From: Candidatus Uabimicrobium amorphum | GTDB lineage: Bacteria; Planctomycetota; Uabimicrobiia; Uabimicrobiales; Uabimicrobiaceae | Length of the DNA: 64,000 bases | Direction of reading: 5' to 3' | Assembly (NCBI RefSeq): GCF_009002475.1 | Contig: NZ_AP019860.1 | Location: forward strand, 7,516,501-7,580,500 | Shown: positions 8,487 through 17,600 of the stretch, one piece after another | Numbering within the stretch: the stretch's first letter is position 1 | How the letters are laid out: each line of letters begins with the position of its first letter | The notes under the pieces: model-generated | Databases searched by the model: none | The model's input: the letters and a program-made list of their open reading frames with translations, nothing else | Told to the model about the DNA's origin: nothing | Position numbers and translations under genes: made by a program

Positions 8487-9380
8487 TTAAACCATACTTT
8501 CCAACAAGCAAGCAACAAGTGCTGTGGTTACACTGCGCATAAATTCAAAATCAAGAGTTTCTATCGTGTCACTAGGTTGATGATAGTGGGGATTGCGATA
8601 CTCAGCAGTATCGGTCCACATCAACGCGGGTATTTTTGTTTGCCAAAAAGGAAAATGATCACTGCGTTTTAAGATGTGTAATAGTCTTGTCGATATCATT
8701 GTTGCTTGTAAACCTACGGCCAATAACTCATTTGTGTATGTTGCGATGTTTTGTAATGTTTTTTGTAATTGACCTTTGGCCTGTTTATCTCCGACGATGG
8801 CGATGAAGTTACCCGTATCAATACCACGAACGGATATTCCTGTGGGAATTTTTTGCGACTTAGGTTCGTGGCTACAGTATCCCAACATCTCCAAGACATG
8901 GACACAGTCGATTTTTTGAGGGAAATCATATAAATTTTCAACAAAATCATAGCTACCAAGAAAACCATCTTCTTCACAATTAAAGGCGATAAAACAAATG
9001 GGAAGTGACTGAGAAGCAACAATCCGAGCGCACTCTAGCATTGCCGCCACAGCACTTCCATTGTCGTCCGCCCCCGGTGTCTCAGGGACACTATCGTAAT
9101 GTGCCGCGACAATAGTAACTGTTGACTCCAACTGCCTGGGTAACGCCACAACATTTTTATACTGTCCTTGTTCGTATACATTGTAGCCATAGTCAATCAA
9201 TTGTGTAGCAATCCACTCGCGAACATGATGGTTGTGATGTGGATTGAAGGAGTAATGACGTGGTCCTTCTATTTCTTGAATTGTGTTGCGCATGTTGCAA
9301 ATACTGACTTGATTTTTGATATCATCAATATTTTGTCGTTTATTTTGCGCACTAAAATCTGTTGAAAAATATATATGCAA
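8487..9380 (-). CDS. M28-family zinc aminopeptidase/carboxypeptidase
   Basis: 297 residues. All five metal ligands of M28 peptidases are present: His94 (AAHYDS), Asp105 (GADDNGS, bridging), Glu137 after the general base Glu136 (NCEED), an acidic residue at 164 (LEMLGY), and His267 (NPHYHQPSDT). I expect a co-catalytic di-zinc peptidase releasing amino acids from peptides. The likely start is the ATG at 9380, with AAGGGA about 10 bases upstream; a second ATG at residue 30 would remove a poorly conserved leader. No clear signal peptide is seen, so it may be cytoplasmic. The start lies 10 bases after the stop of the upstream coiled-coil gene, so the two are probably co-transcribed. Confidence 0.92.
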   Translation of the reverse strand: MHIYFSTDFSAQNKRQNIDDIKNQVSICNMRNTIQEIEGPRHYSFNPHHNHHVREWIATQLIDYGYNVYEQGQYKNVVALPRQLESTVTIVAAHYDSVPETPGADDNGSAVAAMLECARIVASQSLPICFIAFNCEEDGFLGSYDFVENLYDFPQKIDCVHVLEMLGYCSHEPKSQKIPTGISVRGIDTGNFIAIVGDKQAKGQLQKTLQNIATYTNELLAVGLQATMISTRLLHILKRSDHFPFWQTKIPALMWTDTAEYRNPHYHQPSDTIETLDFEFMRSVTTALVACLLESMV

Positions 9381-9390
9381 AAATTTTCCC

Positions 9391-9810
9391 TTACAAAGAT
9401 ATTTTATGCTTTTTTATGTAGTTTTCGATTTTCTCTTGCGCTCGTTTTTTCGAAAATAGTTTGGCATTTTTACATATATATACGCGGTGATGTTTGTTTT
9501 TGATTTTTTTTGTTGCATGGATAGCACTCGCGGTGCTTTTAATCGACCACCCTTTTACTGTTTTGGGTAGACGTTCCTCTTTTTGTAACGAGGGTTCAGA
9601 CAAGCCATCATCTTTTTGTAGCAGGGATTTTAACTCCCGCATTTCTTCTTCTAGGGTTTGTATTCTCACACGTAAATTTTGTATCTCTTCCCCCATGGTT
9701 TGCTGTGTGTTTTTTCCCGTGGCATTGGTAATAATATTGCTAATGACATTCACACGACTTTTTTCTTGTTTTTGATCATTTTTTGCAGAAAAAAATTGAT
9801 TCTTTCTCAT
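9391..9810 (-). CDS. Hypothetical coiled-coil protein
   Basis: 139 residues, not recognised. It starts at ATG behind AAAGGAAG. Residues 1-35 are polar and basic. A short heptad coiled coil runs from about 40 to 65 (EIQNLRVRIQTLEEEMRELKSLL), cut here by charge rather than Pro/Gly. The C-terminal third is strongly basic (KKIKNKHHRV, KKRAQEKIENYIKKHK), which could contact nucleic acid or a membrane. There are no membrane segments and no signal peptide. It lies directly upstream of the M28 peptidase gene, 10 bases apart. No function is assigned. Confidence 0.65.
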   Translation of the reverse strand: MRKNQFFSAKNDQKQEKSRVNVISNIITNATGKNTQQTMGEEIQNLRVRIQTLEEEMRELKSLLQKDDGLSEPSLQKEERLPKTVKGWSIKSTASAIHATKKIKNKHHRVYICKNAKLFSKKRAQEKIENYIKKHKISL

Positions 9811-9917
9811 TGCTAACTTCCTTTAAATTTCTTGCAATAAAAATTTTCTTGTGCATAGTTCGATTATTGTATCATATATATTACATAGATGACTATGTTT
9901 ATTTATAGGAGAACACA

Positions 9918-10598
9918 ATGGGTATAAAAATATCACGACGCAAGGCTTTGGGACTTTCCATTGGCTTTTTTGCGGGTTTATTCTCTACGTTAAAGGCCGA
10001 TTGTGAAACCACTGTTTCGCAAACAGAAGGCCCCTTTTATCCACAAGATTTATCCCAAGAGAAAGATAATGATTTAACGAGGATTAAAGGTAGTACGCAA
10101 CAAGCAACAGGTAACATCGTCTATATATTTGGTAGTGTTCGCGACGAAAATTGTCAACCTATTCCCAAAGCCATTGTCGAAATCTGGCAAGCATGCGCAA
10201 GTGGGCGCTATAAACACAGCGAAGATACACACAACGCACCACTTGATGAAAATTTTCAGTATTGGGGAAGATACATTTGTGATGACAGTGGTCGTTACGC
10301 CTTTAAAACCATCGTTCCTGGACCGTATCCGGTGAATCGAAATTGGTGGCGTCCACCACATATTCATTTTAAGGTGACAAAACGTGGATATTTCGAGTTA
10401 ACTTCGCAAATGTATTTTGCCCATCATCCACTAAACAAAAAAGATAGGATTTTACGCAAACTCTCTCGTGAAGAGCAACAACAAGTTGTTGTGGAATTTA
10501 ACAACGCCCAAGAAAACAACAACTACCGCGATTTTGAACGTCTACAACAAAATTGTCGTGTTGGTTATTTTGACATCGTTCTCGAAAAAGTATATTGA
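9918..10598 (+). CDS. Exported intradiol ring-cleavage dioxygenase-like protein
   Basis: 226 residues. The fold matches the beta subunit of protocatechuate 3,4-dioxygenase, which cleaves catechol rings between the hydroxyls with a non-haem Fe(III). All four iron ligands are identifiable: Tyr98 (SGRYKH), Tyr137 (PGPYPV), His148 and His150 (RPPHIHF). The family start QTEGPFYP is present at 35-42. The N-terminus SRRKALGLSIGFFAGLF has two Arg before a hydrophobic core and resembles a Tat signal, which suits export of a folded metalloprotein. Most characterised homologues are cytoplasmic; exported ones occur singly, as here, without a partner alpha subunit or catechol pathway genes nearby. The substrate is unknown. 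Confidence 0.9.
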   Translation: MGIKISRRKALGLSIGFFAGLFSTLKADCETTVSQTEGPFYPQDLSQEKDNDLTRIKGSTQQATGNIVYIFGSVRDENCQPIPKAIVEIWQACASGRYKHSEDTHNAPLDENFQYWGRYICDDSGRYAFKTIVPGPYPVNRNWWRPPHIHFKVTKRGYFELTSQMYFAHHPLNKKDRILRKLSREEQQQVVVEFNNAQENNNYRDFERLQQNCRVGYFDIVLEKVY

Positions 10599-10639
10599 TC
10601 TCTATGCGCACTCTTTCCTTGTATCCACCAAATTTGCTC

Positions 10640-10668
10640 TTGCTCATAATTATTAAAAAATATATAAT
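10640..10668 (+). promoter_or_regulatory. Sigma-70-type promoter for the STAS gene
   Basis: TTGCTC at 10640-10645 and a perfect TATAAT at 10663-10668 are separated by 17 bases. Transcription would begin near 10675, giving a leader of about 65 bases that carries the hairpin described next. Confidence 0.65.
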
Positions 10669-10707
10669 CATATAAGGAATATTCTTAATTGTTATATGGT
10701 TCTTGAG

Positions 10708-10743
10708 AAAGGAGATAGGTAGGTGACTACCTAATCTGCGATG
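10708..10743 (+). promoter_or_regulatory. Shine-Dalgarno, GNRA-capped hairpin and start codon
   Basis: AAAGGAG at 10708-10714 lies 26 bases from the ATG at 10741, too far for normal initiation. Between them TAGGTAG (10716-10722), loop GTGA (10723-10726) and CTACCTA (10727-10733) form a perfect 7-bp stem with a GNRA-type tetraloop. Folding it out leaves 8 bases between the ribosome site and ATG. An in-frame TAA at 10732 excludes an earlier start. Confidence 0.7.
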
Positions 10744-11526
10744 AAAATCAATACAAAAGATTTAAAAAACAATGTAAAGCTAATGACTTTAGAGGGGCAA
10801 ATTAGCGAAGCGACAATTGGTTTAGTACAAGACACGTTTAGCAGTATTTTCAACTTGAAACAACACAAAATCATTTGCGATATGAAAAAGGTTGAACATA
10901 TCAGCGCGCCAGTATTGATGAATTTTTTAGAAAATATATCTAAAGCACGCGACCGTGGCGGAGATGTGAAGCTACTAGATGTTCCAGCGGAACTCAAAGG
11001 GATTTTTCGTTATGCAGGTTTTAACGACGACAAAGTATTTTGCGATAATTTGAAAGCAGCCACCCAAGAACTCAATAATATTGTAAATACTCAATTTCAA
11101 GACAATGTCGACGACCCGTTTGGCTCTACAATTCAAACAAACAACTTGAGCGGTTTTAAACCAATCTCTCCTCTGAGTGCTCCATCAACACCCAGTCCGG
11201 CAGCACCCCAAAATGTAGAGGATCCTTTTGGTGCTACGATCCAAACGAATGATTTAAGTGGTTTTAAATCGGTTTCTCCTGTGTCTCCATTGTCTCCTGC
11301 GTCTCCATTGTCTCCTCCGAAGCCAGCAGCACCGGCAGCGGGTGGTGTAGATGATCCTTTTGCAGCGACAATTCAAACAACAAACACCAGTGGTTTTACA
11401 CCTGTTTCTCCACTGTCTCCACCAAAAACGCCAAGCAATAACGCTCCTGTAGATGATCCTTTCGGTGCAACGATTCAAACCCCTAACTTTGTGCCCAAAA
11501 AAGATCCAGAACAAGATAAGTCGTAA
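10741..11526 (+). CDS. STAS-domain protein with four DPFGATIQT-type repeats
   Basis: 261 residues. Residues 1-115 form a STAS domain as in anti-sigma-factor antagonists; HISAPVLMNFLE carries Ser55 at the position that is phosphorylated in SpoIIAA-type proteins. Residues 120-261 are a low-complexity Pro/Ser/Thr tail with four copies of [DE]DPFxxTIQT at 124-133, 160-169, 204-213 and 238-247, three of them followed by a SGF and SPLSP segment. The regular Thr in an acidic/aromatic setting suggests phosphorylation sites or docking motifs, for instance for the Ser/Thr kinases common here, but this is not shown. It has its own promoter and terminator, so it is a single-gene unit. The partner sigma or anti-sigma factor is unknown. 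Confidence 0.88.
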   Translation: MKINTKDLKNNVKLMTLEGQISEATIGLVQDTFSSIFNLKQHKIICDMKKVEHISAPVLMNFLENISKARDRGGDVKLLDVPAELKGIFRYAGFNDDKVFCDNLKAATQELNNIVNTQFQDNVDDPFGSTIQTNNLSGFKPISPLSAPSTPSPAAPQNVEDPFGATIQTNDLSGFKSVSPVSPLSPASPLSPPKPAAPAAGGVDDPFAATIQTTNTSGFTPVSPLSPPKTPSNNAPVDDPFGATIQTPNFVPKKDPEQDKS

Positions 11527-11548
11527 CAATACGTCATAACCAAAAAAA

Positions 11549-11592
11549 AAGAGAGTCAAACATTCATTGATATGTTTGACTCTCTTTTTTTT
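11549..11592 (+). terminator. Strong rho-independent terminator, bidirectional
   Basis: Stem GAGAGTCAAACAT (11551-11563) pairs with ATGTTTGACTCTC (11572-11584) with an 8-base loop and flanking A and T runs on both sides. It ends the STAS transcript and could also stop the opposing TPR transcript. Confidence 0.93.
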
Positions 11593-11608
11593 AAGTATTG
11601 GGTTTTAC

Positions 11609-11672
11609 TAGTATGCGATGCCCTCCCGCCGGCTAATCGCCGATTGTGGGGGCACCAAATACTAGCATACTT
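11609..11672 (+). repeat. Inverted-repeat element between STAS and TPR genes
   Basis: AGTATGC (11610-11616) and GCATACT (11665-11671) bound a GC-rich centre GATGCCCTCCCGCCGGC...GTGGGGGCACC. The GGGGCACC end recalls the repeat at 6736-6813, so it may be a diverged relative. It lies just downstream of the TPR gene stop. Confidence 0.5.
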
Positions 11673-11682
11673 CTGTACTTAA

Positions 11683-14600
11683 TTATGCCATGCCTGAAAG
11701 CTTACGCAACTCACCATATTTATTCGATATGTTATAGAGAAGCACATCTATAATCGCATTGCTTTGTAGTATGTTATTCTTGGCAATGGCCGCGTTTTTG
11801 TCCCAAGTTCCGCTATTTTTCAATAACTCCAACTTATACACCATGTTAATGGTTAATTCCAATGAGTCGGTAAGGACCATTGCACAACGATTCGAGGCAA
11901 ACTCAAGTGATGTGTGGTAAGCATTGAAATTCGCCTTCGGCAAGTTTCGCCACAAATCTACGCGATCTTCCAGGGTTTTTCGTATCTTACGTGGAATTCC
12001 ACCACGGATTCTCTTTAAAGCCGTATCCGCTTCTGATAGCGATGTCAAAGAAGAGAAAGAAGAAATCGCCGCTTGGTTCGTGAATGCTTTGTGTAGATCA
12101 TCAAAGTGTTTATTCAATTGCTTTTTAGGTAGCTTCACAGCAAGACTCTGTTTCTGCGCAATGTAGAATAGGTATTTGGCTAACACAAATTTTAATTCTA
12201 AATCAGAAAGTGCTTCCAAAAATTGCTGTGTAATGATGAGGCTTGCTGGCTGCGTGTTCTCGATATAAATTTTATATCCTTTTTTCGGTGTGATATAGGT
12301 TTCAAATTCGATATCAAAACAACGCTTCATTTTGTCCCCGTAGTAACATATTGGTAATTGTGAATTTTCGGGGCCTAAACGATCTTTTTTCTTTAAACCA
12401 TAATCTTTTTCTAAATCTGTGGGGTAGGCCTTAGCCATGTAATCGTTGGTTTGTGCCATCACCTCATGTAGAATTCCCACCTCTTTGGGCACTAAGTACT
12501 GCAATACGTGGTTATAGGACAAACGTCCCGCTTTTTTTACTTGTGAAGACGTTAGATAATTTTGTTCTTGTTCTTGAACTTCGCCAAGGAAATTTAGGGC
12601 ACGGCAAGCACGTAAGGCATGATCTCTTTGCTCACGTGTTTCGAATATATTAAAAAGCGCCCGGTAAGAAGATACACGTGTTGGATCTTTGCTCAACAAC
12701 AACATATGCTCTGAAATTGCCTCAGAATGCAGAACGGGATCTTGTGACTTAATATTGGCAAGAGCAGCTCGTGCCGCAAGGTGATGTGGGTCAATGGCAA
12801 TTACTTTAGAAAGCTCACTTATTGCCGCTTTAGAATTGTTGAGATGATCGGCGTATGTCATACCTAAAGCAAGATGAATGGGGAGCCCCATAAATTTTTT
12901 GTCATGTGGTAAATTATTGAGGAACTCTTCGTAACTTGTTGCTAGAGTTTCCCAATCTTGCTTTTTCTTATAAATAGTTGCCATTCCTTGAATCGCAGGT
13001 ACGCATGTTGAATCGTGCTGTAGGGCTTCTTTGTAAGCAGAGATCGCTAAATCTTCCTTTTTAAGGCCGTCTTCATAGATACGTGCGACTAAACAGCGGT
13101 TTTCTGCCTTTTCTTCTTCTTCTTCAAGACATTGATAGTGTTTATCCAACCACTCTTGTGCATTTTCCCAATCTTTCACTTTAATGTAAAGTTCGCCAAG
13201 TTTCTTGAGAATTTCGTGGTCTTCAAGTCCCATAGAAAAAGCTTTGAGATTGGCATCAATTGCTTTGTGATAGTCCTGAAGGAGATCAAAAGTATCTGCT
13301 TGGATAAGAAGTGCTTCACGTCTTTCCACAAAGGATGCGTTGCTTTTTACCACCATGTCAAGATAGTGAAGAGCTTGTTCATAATTTTTTATTTCAATAT
13401 AAAGTTTGGCAAGAGAACTAACCGCCTCCATATCCTCAGGAGAGGCTCCCAAGACTTTTTGGTACTTTTCGATCGCTTCGTCTACTTGACCAAGATTTTT
13501 TTGAATAATAGCAAGTTGACGAATGACCGTAATTTTATCTTCCAACTCGGAATGCTCAAGAACTTTCGAATAAATGTCTAAGGCTTCTTGCCATTGACTC
13601 TTATCAAATCCCCACTGTGCACGTTCAAAATATAGTTTACCCACTGCTTGCAACGCTTCGAGATTCTCTTCATATTCTTTTAACGCGTTGTTATAACGGA
13701 TAATTGCTTCGTCATTCTTGTTGAGTTTTTCCGAAATATAGCCCCACTTGTAATAAATGCTCGATAGCTTTCTCTTCTCTTCTTTATGTACAAGTAGAAT
13801 AAGACGTCCGAACAGTGCATCAGCATTTTGCCATTCGCTTTGGGTGTAGTGAATGTCCGCCATCGCCTGCACCGCAAATGCCGACTTAGGATCAATGTCT
13901 AAGGCCGACTGATATGCTTCTTTGGCTTTTTGTATCAATTTCAATTTATTTTGATATAAAGAGCCAAGGTCTGTTAGTGCTGCTATTTTTTCGTCGGGAT
14001 CTTGGATGTAATTGATTTCCATCGCAATATATTTTACGGCTTGTGTCCAGTCTTCTTCGCGTAGAGCTAAACCGCGCAGAGACTTCAACGCCTCGCGAAA
14101 ATCGGGTTTACATTCTATGGCTTTGAGGAAACTGTTTTTCGCCTGATCGAGATTCGCAAAATGATCACGCATCGTTTTACCTAAGCGATAGTACAAATCG
14201 GCTTTGTCGTAAACATTTTTCGTCAGTTGAATTTCTTGTTGACAAATTTCAGCAAATTTTTGCCAATTTTGCTTGCGATAATAGAGCCAATCGAGAGCGT
14301 TTAAAATATCAAGTCGGTCACCTTGTATACTACGTGCATATTCATAAGACTGAATGGCATGATCTGGATCTCCCAGCTCTTTTTCGTATAGTGAACCTAG
14401 ATGAATATATAACTCTATGCGCTCTTGATCTGTGGTGCACAGTGATATTTTCTTCGAAATGAGAATAGCCATATCGCGTGAGCGTCCAAGACTTTTGTAC
14501 ATTTGTTCCAAAGCTTGCAGTGCACTGATATTTGCTACTTCCAGTTCGAGAATATTGGAAAATATCTGGATAGCGGCCTCAAGATCTTTCACCTCATCGC

Positions 14601-17600
14601 GATATACTTCCCCAAGTGAAAATAGGATCGTAATTTCCTCTTTGACATTTTGTGTTTCTTTGGCATGCGCAATCAACATTTTATATATCGGAATGAGTTT
14701 ATCCCATAAACGATAGCGCTTATACAACCGCGCAAGTGCTCTTGTGGCGTCCAAATGTTCAGGAGAGAGTGTCATCAAGTGTTCATACGACTTAATGGCC
14801 TCTGTATCGTCAAAAAGGCGCTTTTCCCAAGTTTTAGCAATGTTATGGTAGAGAATGATGATGCGCTCTTCATTTTCCGTCAGCTGTGTTTCACGCTGAT
14901 ACAAAGAAATGAGCTTTTTCGAATATCCCCACTCATCATAAAGTTTTTGTAGAGTATGAATGATTTTGATATTTTTAGGCGTAATTTCTAAAGCATGCTC
15001 GTAGTTCTTGATGGCCATATTACCGGCATGCATATGGTGGTTGTATATATCGGCTATTTTACAATACACTTTGCATAATGTACCAGGTTCATTGGTATTT
15101 TCTCTTTTGCGATTGAGAATAATAATGAGTTCTTTCCACTTATTTTTATTCTCGAATAGCTCGACAAGAGCGTCAATAGCTTCCATTTGTGTGGGTTGTA
15201 ATTTTAGAACCTTACTATATGCAACAATTGCTTCATCGAGATTGTTAAGGTTCTTCCACAAAATTTTTCCTTGGTGCAACAGCTTGTCCACTAACTGCTC
15301 AGGGTTTTCCGTGACGCGCAAATCTTTTTCGATAATCTCAAGAAGTCCTTGGTAATCACCCACCTGCTCTTGGATCGACATAATTCTTTCCGCGGTTGGA
15401 CGGTGGAAACCACGCGCCATCACTTGTTGGTAGCAAGTAAGCGCTTGATGTGGCATACCGAGTTTCTCTTCCCAGTACTCTCCCATTTTCAAGTGCAAAG
15501 AGGGTTGTTTCTTCTCCTCGGTAACCTCAACTTCAAGGCTTAAGAATTCGATTGCCGATGCCCAGCGTTCTTGCAGTTCAAATAGACGTCTCATTCCCAC
15601 AATCGCAGGAACGTTTTCTTTGTTCATGCTATGCACAATTTGGTAATGCAAGAGCGCTTGCTCTGGTTGTTGAAATTGTTTTTCAAACAACTCGGCGATC
15701 TTGAGATGCAAAATTTCTACCTCGCCCTTGTTTTTGGTAATTTTGACGGTTCTTTGATACAAGCTAAGCAAATCTTCCCACTTTTTGTGTTGGATAAATA
15801 TTTTTACTAGAGTAGACAAAGCCTCTTTATGTGCCGGAACCAGTGACAAAGTCTTGTGATAACACCTGACACCTTGTTCTAAATTACCCAATTCATGCTG
15901 AAAAAGTTTTCCTGTTTCCATGAACAAAAACGTCAAACGCTCTTTTTCACTCGTTTCAGGAATAATTGCCGCTTCGCGTAAATACATATCCGACAAGCGC
16001 TGCATATTTCGTATTTCTTTATACAAAGTTTGCAAACTTTGTATATTAGGTAAATAACTGTCGTCCAGCTCGAAAATAGCTTCACCGTGCTGGATCGCCG
16101 CTTCGAAATTGGTAAGTTTTTGCTGGTATATGTTGAGTAAGTCTTCATGGAGTGGAATGAGTTCACTGCTATGTGAGCACAGGTTCACTTCCTTTTCCAC
16201 AATTTCGGCATATTTTTTCCATTGCTGTTGTGTATGTAGTAAGTTTTTCAGACGGCGCAAAATCACTAAGTTCTTAGGTCGCGAAAGATGCGCTTCAGCA
16301 AAGTGCTCCGCGGCAACATCAATGTTGTTTAGCTTATCTTCCATCAAATATGCGAGTTGTAAGTGAACTTCTATCAAACGGTGTGGATTTTTTTGTAATT
16401 CGAGTTCCTTAAACAACATGTTTTGTAATTGCGGATATTTCTGTTGTTCTTCGTAAATTTCTTCGAGACCACGTACCGCAACAAGATTATTTGGGTCTAA
16501 TTCGAAATTCAATGTTGATCTGTAATGTTCTGCCGCAGCTTCAATGTCGCTGAGTTTGTAGCGCTCTAGTTCTGCACAGGTCAAATGTAGATAAATACGA
16601 CGTTGTTTTTCGATATCGGGAATATCCAACTCCATGCGATACGCATTGCGTAACTCTGAAAAATTATTTTGCTCTTGAAAAATGCGTTGTCGACTTTGGA
16701 TGGCGTGTAAATCGTGATTGTTGATATTAATGGCCTCTTGGTAAGAGTTCAACGCCTGCGCTAAATCTTTGAGTTCTTTCTCATACACTTTTCCGATAGT
16801 GTTGTGTAGCTCTACCATGCGTACATTGTTTTTCACTAAACCAATTTCTTCCCCTAAGAATTGGATCAAAATTTCCCATGCACCTTCTTTGCGATATAAG
16901 TTCTCTAAATCACGCCGTGCAGAGAATAGTGAGGGGTTTAGCTTCAATACTTCCAACAAACACTTTTTGGCTTCTTCGTCGTTTTGTAATTTGTGCTCCC
17001 ACAAGTTTGCACATTCTAGTAACAAACTTATTTTCTTTTCAGGAACAGAAACCACCTGAATTTGCCGACTGCGAACTTGAACAATATTTGCAAAGTCTTG
17101 TGTTTGGCGATAAATTTTAGTAATGGATTCGTATGCCTTGATACTATTTGGCATCATTGCAATTATATTTTCGTAAGTGGCAATCGCATCCTCTAATTTT
17201 TTGAGGTAGCCTTGGCATAAACTTGCTTTTTCAAAAAGTACTTTGACTTTGCTTTCCTTTGCATCAAGTAGCTTGACTTCTTCGTCAATACTCCATACCA
17301 CTTGTTCCAAATTTTGGATCTTGTAGTATAAACGACGTAAAGAAATATAAACCTCACGTGTTGGTTCTATTTTAGCTATTTGGTGAAAACACTCAATTGC
17401 GGTCGGAAAGTTTGACAAGTTGTCCTCAGCAATTTCCGCCATCTGGTATAGCAAACTTTTTTGTTTCTCTGTTTCAGTGACAAGCCCACATTCCATTTTA
17501 ATGGTATTGAATAATGAAACGAGACGCTTCAATTTCGAATGTAATTCTTTTAATGGATAAATGGCTTCTAAGCGCTTGGGGTCTATCTGTAGTATTTCAT

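Noticed and set aside
8037-8518. Several open frames of valine/threonine repeats on both strands
   Set aside because: They are created by period-six repeats without stop codons and have no ribosome site.
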